NCBI RefSeq assembly: GCF_040958095.1
Contig: NC_091151.1
Coordinates: 7,198,509 to 7,262,508 of the forward strand
Length of the DNA: 64,000 nucleotides
DNA from: Procambarus clarkii
Lineage: Eukaryota; Arthropoda; Malacostraca; Decapoda; Cambaridae
Direction: 5' to 3'
Shown piece after piece: positions 34,176 through 46,854 of the stretch. The position numbers were made by a program, and so were the translations under genes. How positions within the stretch are numbered: the stretch's first letter is position 1; the number at the start of each line of letters is the position of its first letter. Below the pieces are notes generated by a model. The model did no database searches. It worked only from the letters and a program-made list of their open reading frames with translations, and was not told the origin of the DNA.

Positions 34176-35342
34176 CTAAAATTCAGGGATGGTCAACTTC
34201 TTGGGCTGCTCCCAAAAGATCTGTTGCCGTCCAAAATGTCCATAACACGACGTATCACTGTAAATTGGTCTCTTTAAGCCCAGCTCCTTGACAATATGTC
34301 CTAGTCGTAGATCAAAGTTGTGGTTAACAATCTTCAGAAGCTGTTTTGATGTGTACTGTGAGGTGCCATAGTGGAAGATGCTGATGCTTATGGGGTGCAC
34401 AACACTAATGGCGTAAGATACCTGAACCAAACAGCGTCTACATAATTTGTTTTTCTCCAGTGACTTGGCAACCCATCGGGCGGCATAGGCCGCTGAGCGG
34501 TCAATCTTTGTGTAATCTTTGCCAGAGAATGCTCCCCCGCCGTGAGCGCCCCACCCACCGTAAGTGTCAACGATGATTTTCCTACCAGTTAGCCCAACGT
34601 TACCTTGAGGTCCACCCATGATTAATTCTCCGCAAGGGTTGATGTGGTATTTCGTTTGAGTATCTATATATTTTTCAGGAATAATGACCTTGATGACCTT
34701 CTCTATAACCTCGTCACGCAAAGCTTCGACAGTAATTTGTTCCGAGTGCTGTACAGAAGCGACAACAGTGTTCACTCTTTTGGGAATAACAGCTCCTTGA
34801 TCGAAGGCATACTGGCATGTGACTTGAGTCTTACAGTCAGGTCGCGCCCACCAGAACGTCCCATCTCTTCGCAGCTCTGCAATCTTCTGATTGAGACGGT
34901 GTGCCAGCATAATAGTTAAGGGCATGCACTCATCGGTCTCATCAGTGGCATAACCAAACATCAGTCCCTGGTCCCCTGAACCAGTGTTGTCATCACTGCG
35001 CCCGATGTGTACACCATTAGCAATCTCCGCACACTTTTGCTCCAGGGCCAGAAGAATATTACAGGTCTTGTAGTCAAAGCCCTTTCGTTAATCATCAAAA
35101 CCAATTTTCTTAACAATATCACGCACAATTTGTTGATAATTAACTTAGGCCTTGGACGTAATCTCCCCACAGATCAGGATCATACCAGTTTTGGTACACG
35201 TTTCACAAGCAACTTTGGCGTCAGGGTCCTGGCTAAGATGGGCATCAAGCACTGCGTCGCTGATCTGATCGCAAATTTTGTCGGGGTGGCCTTCGCCTAC
35301 GCTCTCACTGGTGAAGAGGAACGTCTCATGATCTCCATCCAT
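34176..35342 (-). pseudogene. S-adenosylmethionine synthetase pseudogene
   Basis: A single frame of 389 codons covers the full enzyme, close to the usual ~395 aa, but has in-frame TAA at 35,145 and a second TAA about 20 codons downstream near 35,090. Recognisable motifs include [20 protein letters not shown] near the start, the family hexapeptide-like [19 protein letters not shown] and a conserved C-terminal region (YGHFG). No introns interrupt the frame, so it is probably a retrocopy. No poly-A tail is visible. Base composition is more GC-rich than the viral ORFs, and it is clearly of host origin. It makes no full-length enzyme. Confidence 0.92.
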
Positions 35343-35910
35343 GCTCTCAGCGCACTATCCTGGGGAACGAAAATGTTACTTCTAAGTACTCTTGAATTTG
35401 GGACCAGGTTTCCTTGGCTAGATTTTAACTAAATAAAAATCCGTTATGTAAAGGAATATTATTAAAAACATTGACCTAATTGTGTGAAGAGAGAAAGAGA
35501 GAGAGAACGCTAACCTGGTCACGTGGAGAGAGAGCAACTGTAAAGCAAGTGTGCAGCTGCTCTGTCTTATAACAAAACTGTGAGTCAAAAAAGAATATGG
35601 ATCATTTATTTTATTTTGAAATGATTATAAACCATTAAAAAAAACCATTATTACTCATTCTAATTGGAAGAGTGAATGTATAATTTGGTAACCTGTAATC
35701 CTTAACTCTTTATGAACATAATAATTCCATCTGGTGAAAGGGATAATAATAATATTGTGTCAATAATTATAGAAGTATTTATTAGTCATATATAAAAATG
35801 TAATAGAAGGAACAATAAGATTTGAAATTCAATTCATATATTTCCAACCAGTCTCCAAGGTAAACAGCCTCTGTCAAATGGTAGATAAGATACATTATAA
35901 ATCATCTTTA

Positions 35911-38465
35911 TTATATGTTGTTAACAAAAAGCTGCTGTACGTGTGGACATTTGTATCCAAGATGTTTTTTCTCTATTATTAATTCTCTCCCGCAACCACC
36001 ACATTCACTTCTTTTGGGGGGTTCATAATGATTGAGATGACGATGATGTTCCCTAATAATACTTCTAATTTCTAGAAGAGTCTTGGGTATGAAGTATTCA
36101 ATATGGTCTCCCTCAGCGCCTTCAGCTGCCAACACATCTGCGCGTTCATTTCCATAGATTCCAACATGGGAGGGAATCCACAGGAACTTGACAACTCTTC
36201 CCTGGTTGGTTAGTATCTTCACAACTCTCTTAATTTCAGCGACTATTGAAAGATTCTCGTCCCGATCTTTATTTAGGCTTTGCAGTGCTGCTCTCGAATC
36301 GGTGCAAATCACTGCACCAGTAGTATTCTGTTCAATAATATACCTTAACGCCATAGCAATGGCAGTTAACTCTGCTTGTGTTGAAGAGGTATAGTTCTCA
36401 ATGCGCGCTTTTTCCTCATTTTTTGGTGGAAAAAATACATCATCCTTCTTAATTACCGTGTATGCTGCACCCGCCCGGCCATTAATAGGATTAGATGACC
36501 CATCAGTGAAGATTTGATCTAGTTCATCTCCAGCTTCATTATAAATTTCCTTAAGATACTTGTGGCTTATTTCTTGGGGTACCATGTTGGTTTTTTTCTT
36601 TACCATATCATTGATGATAATCCTGCACGAGTCATTCAGGGGATCCACCCAGGGAGGTAATCTTTCTACAGGCATGAGCTCACGAGCTTGTTGAAGTAGG
36701 TGAAGATCTTCAAGGTAGCCGACTGCTCTGTGATGCCATTTTTTGCTTCTCTTGTTTCCCCCTGAAAGTAGCACAGAGCTCAATTTTTTTTTAGCCATGT
36801 CATTATAATGGGGATCTCTGGCAATCCTAATTGCAAGCTTAGCATTCAGTTCCACAATTCTTTCTTTAATACTGGGAAGGGATAATAACTCTTTTTGTAG
36901 ATTGGACATTTCAGCAGTTTTTTTCTTTGGAACTCCAAGAATGATTGAAATGGCTTCATCCTGTATGCTTTCTAGCCTATTCATATCACTTTGTGAATAA
37001 GTACATAAAACAGGTGCTGCATTGTCAATGACGGAGCGTATATAGTTTGTGTACATCATTTTAAGTACAGCAATAGAGGCTCCATGGCCATCATTCCAAG
37101 TCATAGCTTTCAGTTTCAGTTCCCTGAGTCGACTTTTGCATGTTCCTATGATTTGATTGAGCTCCTCTTTCTTTCCCTTGTTTGAGCCGACGGTGACGCC
37201 AAGGTACCGATAGTGGTCAACCTATTCAAGTGTTACACCATTAATTTGCAGTTCTTCATTTTCTCTCCGCTTGCGATGGGAGTATGCTTTTGTCTTGTTT
37301 GTGGAGAGAGTGAAACCGAGCTCAATACATTTCCTTCCAAGGAGTTCAATGGCCTGTTTTATTTTATCAAAGGTGGGAGCTTGTATTAGGACATCATCTG
37401 CATATCCCACTAGTTGTGTTCCTTCAGGAAAATCAATATTGGCAATTGCATTCATAAGTACATTGAATAGTGTAGGGCTTAAGACTCCTCCTTGGGGGGT
37501 CCCGAGTTCCATATTCATTGTTCTTGAGATTGCTCCATTGAAGTAGACCTTAGCTTTCCTCCCTGTGAGGTAGTCTTCAATCCATTTCATGAGTCTCCCC
37601 TTGACACCCATACATGCAAGCTCGTCCAGGATCGCAATTCCCTGGGCTTTGTCGAAGGCTCCTTTTATGTCAACAAATACAGAGTACCTAGCCGTGTCAT
37701 TAACCAGGTAATTAATTATACAATTGGCTGTGCTCCGTCCTTTGACATATCCATTGACTCCTTCCCCAAACCTACCTATTTTGTGTAACAGTCGTTTTAG
37801 GATGATCTTTTCCAGCATCTTGCAAGTACATGACACGAGACTGATAGGTCTGTAATTGTCTGGGTCATTCGTTTTGGTATGGGAACAATTTTGGCGTGTT
37901 TCCATTGTGTGGGCAGAACTCCATTTAGGAATGATTTGTTAAACAATAGGAGTAGTGGACTCCCAGGCACTTCACACAGTGCATTAAGTATGTCGTAGGT
38001 AATGCCATCCTCACCAGGTGCTGTAATTTTACCTCTCTTAACAGCCGCCCTTACTTCCTGGGCTGTGATAGGTTCTCCATATTCGTCCTCACTAGACTGT
38101 GCTCTCGCTATTCTAGTTCTTCTGTCATTCTGTAGCAGGAGCTGTTCCATGACGATTTCCGTTGAGAGGGTGGAGGAGGATGCTGCCTTACTCCACATGT
38201 GAATTAATTCTTCAGCTTTACTCTGTGGATCTTTGCCTCGAGGCATTTTCTTCCGAGGGGGTCTTCGCCGAGGCGTACGGCGCTGAATTCTAAGACAACT
38301 TTCAATTTGGTGATTAAGGTCATCAACAAATGTATCATTATCTTCTGGGATTTGGTATTCCCTGAACCAGTCATTCATCCTGTCTATGAAGATTGGCTTC
38401 ATATCTCGTCTGAGTGATAACCACCTTCTTCTTTTATTTGACTCATTCTTTCTCAAATTGTTCAT
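35911..38465 (-). mobile_element. Non-LTR retrotransposon ORF2 (RT + RNase H), dead
   Basis: The region upstream of RT (38,465-37,797) reads into the RT domain after a frameshift near 37,880. The RT has FVDIKGAFDKA, GTPQGGVLSPTLFNVLM and the catalytic VGYADDVLI. After TAG 37,222 the same frame continues to an RNase H domain with IFTDGSS, QAELTAIAMAL, CTDSRAAL and PSHVGIYGNERAD. It ends with a Cys/His segment (CGGCGRE). No AP endonuclease is left, so it is 5'-truncated. The RT plus RNase H order fits I/Jockey-group LINEs. At least one frameshift and one stop. Confidence 0.9.
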
Positions 38466-38716
38466 GTCGACAAAGGTAATCAGTGTGCCCGGTGGTCACA
38501 ACATAAACTTTTGCCCAAGGTATATAATATGCTACTGACATCTGTGTCAAGTGAATTGAACAGGAGAACATCCACTTTTATATCCCTCTATAAATCAAAT
38601 ATATATAAAAAAAATATTTATTTTAATTTGTTTTCTTTTATTAATCCAATTATCCTTCTTTAATTATCGAACATTGTAATTTGTTAATTATATATTGTTT
38701 TGAATGGGAAAGATGC

Positions 38717-39235
38717 TTACATACCCAGCAAACACAAATCATCTACACAACGTTCGCCTATCTCTTCCCATAGGTGTGGGAATGATTTGCATTGAGAATG
38801 GTGCAGGAGAGCCTTTGAGAAACTTTTACTCAAAAAATCCAAACACAAAGGTTTAATTATAAATTGTTTTTCTACAATTATTTTCTTCCAAATGTAAAAC
38901 AAATAGTTTTTACATGTTTAAATATAAAATTTATGGTGTTTTTTTTGTAAAATTCATTAATAAATTGTGAATGATATATATTGGCTGAGTGAAACCTTTA
39001 AAATCCATTTAGTTATAATATGAACAGAAAAAAGTAGTTTTCCAAATTTTCTAAAAATCGCTCTTTTTAACACAATTTGACTCCTTATGCATTCCACTAA
39101 ACACTAATATCATGTTTAAATATATAATTTATGTATTATTCCCTAAGATAATTTATATAAATTATAAAAGTTGCTGGAAAGTGGTGAGAAAGAATCTGAA
39201 AACGTTTTGTTGTCTTATATTGGTGTGTTCTTATT
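38717..39235 (-). repeat. Right copy of the ~510-bp inverted duplication
   Basis: Reverse-complement match to 9,630-10,139, including the first ~59 codons of the mucin-like ORF. It ends at GTTTGCTGGG, where the left copy enters the mucin repeats. The outer edge joins a different minisatellite directly. Confidence 0.8.
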
Positions 39236-41265
39236 AACTAGAGTGAGTAAGAGTGAGCGAGAGTGGGTAAGAGTGAGTAAGAGTGACTGAAGGTGAGTGA
39301 GAGTGCCAGAGAGTGTGTAAGTGTGAGTAAGAGTGAGTATAAGTAAGAGTGAGTAAGAGTGACAGAGTGAGTAAGAGTGACAGAGTGAGTAAGAGTGAGA
39401 GTAAGGGTGACAGAATGAGTAAGAGTGAGAGTAAAGTGATTGAGAGTAAGGGTGAGTATGAGAGTAAGAGTGATTGAGAGTTAGAGTGAGAGTAAGAGTG
39501 ATTGAGAGTTAGTGAGAGTAAGAGTGATTGAGAGTAAGAGTGATTGAGAGTAAAAGTGATTGAGAGTAAGAGTGATTGAGAGTAAGAGTGATTGGGAGTA
39601 AGAGTGATTGAGAGTAAGAGTGATTGGGAGTAAGAGTGATTGGGAGTAGGAGTAAGAATGAGAATAAGAGTGATTGAGAGTAAGAGTGAGTAAGAGTAAG
39701 AATGAGAGTAAGAGTGATTGAGAGTAAGAGTGATTGAGAGTAAGAGTGATTGGGAGTAAGAGTAAGAGTAAGAATGAGAGTAGGAGTGATTGAGAGTAGG
39801 AGTGATTGGGAGTAGGAGTGATTGGGAGTAAGAGTGATTGAGAGTAAGAGTAATTGAGAGTAAGAGTATGAGAGTAAGAGTGAGAGAGTGAGTATGAATG
39901 GGTAAGGGTGACTGAGAGTGAGTAAGAGTGACAGAGTAAGAATGACAGAGTAAGAGTGATAGAGAGTAAGAGTGACAGAGAGTAAGAGTGACAGAGAGTA
40001 AGAGTGACAGAGTAAGAGTGACAGAGAGTAAGAGTGACAGAGAGTAAGAGTGACAGAGAGTAAGAGTGACAGAGAGTAAGAGTGACAGAGTAAGAGTGAG
40101 TATGAGAGTGAGTAAGGATGACTGAGAGAAAGAGTGAGTAATAGTGCGTAAGAGTGATTGAGAGTTAGAGTGAGAGTAAGAGTGATTGAGAGTTAGTGAG
40201 AGTAGGAGTGATTGAGAGTAAGAGTGATTGAGAGTAAAAGTGATTGAGAGTAAGAGTGATTGAGAGTAAGAGTGATTGGGAGTAAGAGTGATTGAGAGTA
40301 AGAGTGATTGGGAGTAAGAGTGATTGGGAGTAGGAGTAAAAATGAGAATAAGAGTGATTGAGAGTAAGAGTGAGTAAGAGTAAGAATGAGAGTAAGAGTG
40401 ATTGAGAGTAAGAGTGATTGAGAGTAAGAGTGATTGAGAGTAAGAGTGATTGGGAGTAAGAGTGATTGGGAGTAAGAGTGATTGAGAGTAAGAGTGATTG
40501 GGAGTAAGAGTGATTGGGAGTAGGAGTAAGAATGAAAATAAGAGTGATTGAGAGTAAGAGTGAGTAAGAGTAAGAATGAGAGTAAGAGTGATTGAGAGTA
40601 AGAGTGATTGAGAGTAAGAGTGTTTGAGAGTAAGAGTGATTGGGAGTAAGAGTGATTGGGAGTAAGAGTAAGAGTGAGAGTAAGAGTAAGAATGAGAATA
40701 AGAGTGATTGAGAGTAAGAGTGATTGGGAGTAAGAGTAAGAGTAAGAATGAGAGTAGGAGTGATTGAGAGTAGGAGTGATTGGGAGTAGGAGTGATTGGG
40801 AGTAAGAGTGATTGAGAGTAAGAGTAATTGAGAGTAAGAGTATGAGAGTAAGAGTGAGAGAGTGAGTATGAATGGGTAAGGGTGACTGAGAGTGAGTAAG
40901 AATGACAGAGTAAGAGTGACAGAGAGTAAGAGTGACAGAGAGTAAGAGTGACAGAGAGTAAGAGTGACAGAGAGTAAGAGTGACAGAGTAAGAGTGACAG
41001 AGAGTAAGAGTGACAGAGAGTAAGAGTGACAGAGTAAGAGTGACAGAGAGTAAGAGTGACAGAGAGTAAGAGTGACAGAGTAAGAGTGACAGAGAGTAAG
41101 AGTGACAGAGAGTAAGAGTGACAGAGTGTAAGAGTGACAGAGTAAGAGTGACAGAGTAAGAGTGACAGAGAGTAAGAGTGACAGAGAGTAAGAGTGAGAG
41201 AGAGTAACAGTGACAGAGAGTAAGAGTGACAGAGTAAGAGAGTGAGAGTGATTATGAGAGAGTTA
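39236..41265. repeat. ~16-bp minisatellite (GAGTAAGAGTGATTGG type)
   Basis: About 2 kb of GAGTAAGAGTGATTGAGA and GAGTAAGAGTGACAGA variants in two large alternating blocks, so there is a higher-order repeat of about 900 bp. The long minus-strand Leu/Ser/Thr ORF is composition-driven. Confidence 0.95.
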
Positions 41266-41604
41266 AGAGTGTGAGGTGTGAGAGAGTAGCAGGCCAGGGA
41301 GGCAGGATGTGTGGTCACAGGCGAGGCCTAGGCCTCGTGATCTCTAATGTTGGTTTTTATATATATGTTGGATTTTTTGTCCTGTTTCAAATTATAATTA
41401 TTTAGCAGGAATTTAATAAGATATTGCACAGTATTAATGTGACAATAATATATGCATTATTTCCTTGATAATCAAACTTGTTGTTCAAAGATAATATACA
41501 ATCTTTGAAGGAAACATTTTGAGAGCGCGAGCTGGCAACACTGGGCTGGTGGGTGAGAGAGACATATGGTTAGTTGTGCTCAGACCTTCAGTGGTGAAGG
41601 GTGT

Positions 41605-42545
41605 GTCCCACCTGGCCGCCACCAGCCGCCACCCGCCGCCACCCGCCGCCCACCATCAGCCGCCACCCGCCACCACCTACCACCCACCACCCACCACCAG
41701 CCGCCACCCACCACCAGCCGCCACCCGCCACCACCCACCACCAGCCGCCACCTGCCACCACCCACCACCAGCCGCCACCCGCCGCCACCCGCCACCCACC
41801 ACCAGCCGCCACCCGCCGCCACCCGCCACCCACCACCAGCCGCCACCCGCCGCCACCCACCACCAGCCGCCACCCACCACCCGCCACCACCCACCACCAG
41901 CCGCCAGCCGCTACCAGCCACCGCCACCCACCACCGCCACTCACCACCCGCCGCCACCACCCACCACCCGCCGCCACCCGCCACCCAACACCAGCCGCCA
42001 CCCGCCACCACCCACCACCAGCCGCCACCCGCCACCACCCGCCACCAGCCGCCACCCGCCACCAGCCACCGCCACCCACCACCGCCACTCACCACCCGCC
42101 GCCACCACCCACCACCAGCCGCCACCCGCCACCAGCCACCACCAGCTGCCACCTGCCACCACCCACCACCAGCCGCCACCCGCCGCCACCCACCACCCAC
42201 CACCAGCCGCCACCCGCCGCCACCCGCCACTCACCACCAGCCGCCACCCGCCGCCACCCGCCACCCACCACCAGCCGCCACCCACCACCAGCTGGCACCC
42301 GCCACCACCCACCACCACCCACCACCAGCCGCCACCCGCCACCAGCCACCGCCACCCACCACCGCCACTCACCACCCGCCGCCACCCGCCACCCACCACC
42401 AGCCGCCACCCACCACCACCCACCACCAGCCGCCACCCGCCACCACCCACCACCAGCCGCCACCCGCCACCACCCACCACCAGCCGCCACCCGCCACCAG
42501 CCGCCACCCGCCACCAGCCACCGCCACCCACCACCGCCACTCACC
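41605..42545. repeat. C-rich minisatellite 1 (CCACCAGCCGCCACCCGCC type)
   Basis: Strongly strand-asymmetric: the plus strand has almost no T and the minus strand is G-rich. All Pro/His/Arg ORFs here are repeat products. Confidence 0.95.
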
Positions 42546-42925
42546 ACCCGCAGCCCAACCTGTCCTCTTAAAAAGAACGTCGCTTTTGGCCGTTTGCCCG
42601 TATGGCCGAATTTGGACGTAATTTGAAATTGAAAAAAAAATTAAAATAAATGTGGGATTTTTTTTTTCACCAACAGTAAGTTAAGGGTCCTCTGATAGGT
42701 TAGGTGGGCAGGAAATTCTCATAAAGTTTCAAAACGTTATGAAAAACGTTAATGTAAAGTGTCCTCTCATAACGTCTGCGCGTAGGCGGGACGACTCAAA
42801 TAGAAAACGGAACAGAACGTCACTTTTGTGAGTCGATTTCATTTCAAATTACGTCCAAATTTGGCCATATCGCGCATACGAGCCAAAAGTGACGTTCTTT
42901 TTAGGAGGACGGGTTGCGCAGCCAC
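42546..42925. mobile_element. Fold-back element between the C-rich minisatellites
   Basis: The segment at 42,553-42,630 (AAAGAACGTCGCTTTTGGC, TTTGGACGTAATTTGAAAT) is inverted at 42,838-42,915 (ATTTCAAATTACGTCCAAAT, AAAAGTGACGTTCTTTTT). The ~200-bp centre has no ORF. It fits a non-autonomous transposon whose two ends adjoin related C-rich repeats. Confidence 0.6.
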
Positions 42926-45415
42926 CACCCACCACCAGCCGCCACCCGCCACCAGCCACTGCCACCCGCCGCCACCACCCACCACCACCACCCACCACCA
43001 CCAGCCGCCGCCGCCACCACCACCCACCACCACCGCCGCCACCACCCATCACCGCCGCCGCCACCACCACCCACCACCACCGCCGCCGCCACCTCCCATC
43101 ACCGCCGCCGCCGCCACCACCCACCACAGCCGCCGCCGACACCACCGCCACCACCCACCACAGCCGCCACCACCACCCACCACCACCACCACCACCACCC
43201 ACCATCGCCACCACCACCAGCCGCCACAAGCCGCCACCGACCGCCACCGCCCGCCACCAGCCGCCATCACAACCACCACCACCACCAGCCGCCATCACCG
43301 CCACCAGCCGCCACCAGCTGCCACCACCACCAGCCGCCACCACCACCACTACCAGCCGCCATCACCGCCACCAGCTGCCACCACCACCAGCCGCCACCAC
43401 CGCCACCAGCTGCCACCACCACCAGCCGCCATCACCGCCACCAGCTGCCACCACCACCAGCAGCCACCACCACCACCACCAGCCGCCATCACCGCCACCA
43501 GCTGCCACCACCACCAGCCGCCATCACCGCCACCAGCTGCCACCACCACCAGCCGCCATCACCGCCACCAGCTGCCACCACCACCAGCCGCCACCACCAC
43601 CAACACCAGCCGCCATCACCGCCACCAGCTGCCACCACCACCAGCCGCCATCACCGCCACCAGCTGCCACCACCACCAGCCGCCACCACCAGCCGCCACC
43701 ACCGCCACCACCACCTGCCACCAGCCGCCACCACCGCCCGCTATCAGCCGTCACCGCCCGTTGCCACAGTCGCCACCACAAGCCGCCACCACCAGCCGCC
43801 ACCAGCCCCCCCCCACCGCCGATCGTCACCACCCACCACAGCCGCCGCCGCCTGCCACCGCCCGCCACCGCCCGCCACCGCCCGCCACCACCCACCACAG
43901 CTGCCACCACCCACCACCCGCCGCCATCACCCACCACCACCAGCCGCCGCCGCCACCCACCACCCGCCGCCACCACCCACCACCACCAGCCGCCGCCACC
44001 ACCACCACCCACCACCACCGCCGCCACCACCCACCACCACCAGCCGCCGCCGCCGCCACCACCACCCACCAGCCGCCGCCGCCACCACCACCCACCACCA
44101 CCGCCGCCACCACCCACCACCACCAGCCGCCGCCGCCACCACCACCCACCACCACCGCCGCCACCACCCACCACCGCCAGCCGCCACCACTCATCACAGA
44201 CGCCGCCACCCGCCACCGCCCGCCACCACCGCCAGACACAGCCGCCAGTGTCCGCAACCGCCGCCACTGTCCGCCACCGCCGCCACTGTCCGCCACCGCC
44301 GTCACTGGCCGCCACTGTCCGCCACTGTCCGCCACCGCCACCACTGTCTGCCACCGCCACCACTGTTCGCCCACCGCCACCACTGTCCGCCCGCCGCCAC
44401 CACTGGCCGCCCGCCGCCACCACTGTCCGCCCGCCGCCTCCACTGTCCGCCCGCCGCCTCCACTGTCCGCCCGCCGCCTCCACTGTCCGCCCGCCGCCTC
44501 CACTGTCCGCCAGCCGCCGCCACTGTCCGCCCGCCACCACTGTCCGCCCGCCGCCACTATCCGCCACCGCCGCCACTGTCCTCCCGCCGCCACTGTCCGC
44601 CCGCCGCCACTGTCCGCCCACCGCCACTATCCGCCACCGCCGCCACTGTCTGCCCGCCGCCACTGTCCGCCCGCCGCCAATATCCGCCACCGCCGCCACT
44701 GTCCGCCCGACGCCACTGTCCGCCCGCCGCCACTATCCGCCACCACCGCCACTGTCCGCCCGCCGCCACTGTCCGCCCGCTGCCACTATCCACCACCGCC
44801 ACCACTGTCCGCCACCGCCACCACTGTCTGCCACCGCCACCACTGTCTGCCACCGCCACCACTGTCCGCCCGCCGCCACCACTGTCCGCCCGCCGCCACC
44901 ACTGTCCGCCCGCCGCCGCCACTGTCCGCCCGCCGCCTCCACTGTCCGCCCGCCGCCACCACTGTCCGCCCGCCGCCACCACTGTCCGCCCGCCGCCGCC
45001 ACTGTCCGCCCGCCGCCGCCACTGTCCGCCCGCCGCCGCCACTGTCCGCCCGCCGCCGCCACTGTCCGCCCGCCGCCGCCACTGTCCGCCCGCCGCCGCC
45101 ACTGTCCGCCCGCCGCCACTGTCCACCACCGCCGCCAAAGCCGCCACGGTCCGCCCGCCGCCACTATCCGCCACAGCCGCCACTGTCCGCCCGCCGCCAC
45201 TGTCCGCCCGCCGCCACTGTCCACCCACCGCCACTATCGGCCACCGCCGCCACTGTCCGCCCGCCGCCACTATCTGCCACCGCCGCCACTGTCCGCCCGC
45301 CGCCACTGTCCGCCCGCCGCCGCCACTGTCCGCCCGCCGCCACTGTCCGCCCGCCGCCACTATCCGCCACCGCCGCCACTGTCCGCCACAGCCGCCACTC
45401 TCCGCCGTACAGCCT
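42926..45415. repeat. C-rich minisatellite 2 (CCACCACCAGCCGCC and ACTGTCCGCCCGCCGCC types)
   Basis: 2.5 kb. The first ~1.3 kb is CACCACCAGCCGCCATCACC-like, the rest is CCACTGTCCGCCCGCCGC-like with 15-, 18- and 24-bp variants. Very long open frames on both strands are explained by the lack of A/T and are not genes. Confidence 0.95.
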
Positions 45416-45439
45416 CCCCTCTCTCCGTTAGTAAATAAT

Positions 45440-45600
45440 TATAATTGTTAGTAAATAATAAAAGAAATATAAATTATTAGATTTTTTTTACCCTTAAATT
45501 GGTTTTAATATTTAAATTGAAAATAATAATATAATATAAAATATAATAAAAATAATATAATATAAAATATAATAAAAATAATATAATATAAAATATAATT
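45440..45600. repeat. AT-rich tandem repeat
   Basis: Repeats of AATAATATAATATAAAATAT directly after the C-rich block. Confidence 0.8.
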
Positions 45601-45729
45601 TAATTTCAAGAAATTTAACTTTAAACACAAAGATGTGAAAAGGGTTCAGATTATTGGCTCAAACCTTTCATAAGAGATTCATATTGGTATATGAATGGAT
45701 TATGAATGACTCATGTTAGGAGTGTAAAG

Positions 45730-45880
45730 TTGCCACAACATCTCAAATTAGTGTTAGATACATATGTCTTGGTTATAAGTTTTGGAAACCTATTTAAGTC
45801 CACACACAATATCGTATCTGATACGATAAAACAAACGTTTCCAATACTTTCAAATACTTTCCAGATATGTTGTGGCAACC
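45730..45880. mobile_element. Short palindromic (fold-back) element
   Basis: GTTGCCACAACAT at about 45,730 is inverted as ATGTTGTGGCAAC at about 45,866. GGAAAC/GTTTCC and the centre ATCGTATCTGATACGAT are also palindromic. Open frames on both strands result from this symmetry. Probably a MITE. Confidence 0.55.
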
Positions 45881-46042
45881 TAAAATTGTTTGCTGGGTAC
45901 ATACATATATATCTCAAAGGCATAGATTAGTTTAGTAAAGTTACTACAAAAAATTCAATATTATAGTAGTAATTAGGTTACATTTGTATACTACAGGACT
46001 TTAGGACTTTCAGTTGTGTGGGCCTAGCTAGTTTGTTTCCCC

Positions 46043-46747
46043 TTAGCTGGCAGAATACCACCCCCCTGCAACAGCATTTGTAGGATTCATGGGGCATAGA
46101 TAAGACCAAGGAGTATGCTTACCTCTACAATTACAACAAAATGGAAATTTTTGTTTCTTTGTACACTCTTTAGAGTCATGTTTATTACCACAGTACTTAC
46201 ACCTGGGGTCGTACTGACATTTCAAAACCAAATGTCCCCAATAATAACACTTCAGGCATAATTTTGGCTTCTCTTGGTATTTTGAAACTTTTTTATAGCC
46301 TAGTCCTTGTACAAAAATTTTTTTAGGAGCCTCACCGTTTATTAAAGCTATAACCTGACTTTGTTTTTTATAATTAACAATGTTTCTCTTTACCCAAACA
46401 ACACTGTCATTGTAAAAGAAATGATCGGGATCCAAGTAAGTTGGATATTTGAAAAGTATGACCTTTGTGAAAATACCTTCTTCTGGAACAACCATCAAAA
46501 TATTCTGAAAGCCATCTGTAGTTAAATGTTTAACTGCCTCTTCTGTTCCAACTGTGATATATGGCTGATGAAGACCCTGACCCTCCTTGAACACTGGTTT
46601 AAAATCTGGATACTCCATAGCTAAACGTACAGTCCACTCCATCTTTTCATTGAAGTTCAGTAGGCATGTTTTAGGAAATAACAACCGCCTCCTTAGGCAG
46701 ACCGCCTCAGTCATTTCATTAACACATAAGTTACTCACTCTTATCAC
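46043..46747 (-). mobile_element. Retroelement gag-like ORF with zinc knuckles
   Basis: About 234 codons from a GTG, with no ATG at the start, so it is 5'-truncated or begins elsewhere. The C-terminus has three Cys/His knuckles: CLKCYYWGHLVLKC, CKYCGNKHDSKEC and CCNCRGKHTPWSYLC. This is the pattern of ORF1 (gag) proteins of I/Jockey-type LINEs. The N-terminal part is RRM-like in composition. It could partner the ORF2 type at 35.9-38.5 kb, but they are 7.6 kb apart and separated by satellites. Confidence 0.7.
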
Positions 46748-46854
46748 TGTAATCGTTGAGAATCACTAATTCACACTGTATATTTAGCTAGTTGTTTGAT
46801 TACTACTACTACTACTAATTTCTGTTGATTCAAAAAAAAAAAAAAAAAAGTTTA

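Noticed and set aside
39234..41318. 694-codon Leu/Ser/Thr ORF
   Set aside because: Translation of a 16-bp minisatellite. No unique part.
41519..45451. Very long Pro/His/Thr, Pro/Arg/Ala and Gly/Trp ORFs, up to 867 codons
   Set aside because: All frames are open because the satellite lacks A/T-containing stop codons. The products are repeats only.
45706..45930. Overlapping ORFs of about 70 codons on both strands
   Set aside because: Mirror translations of a palindromic element.
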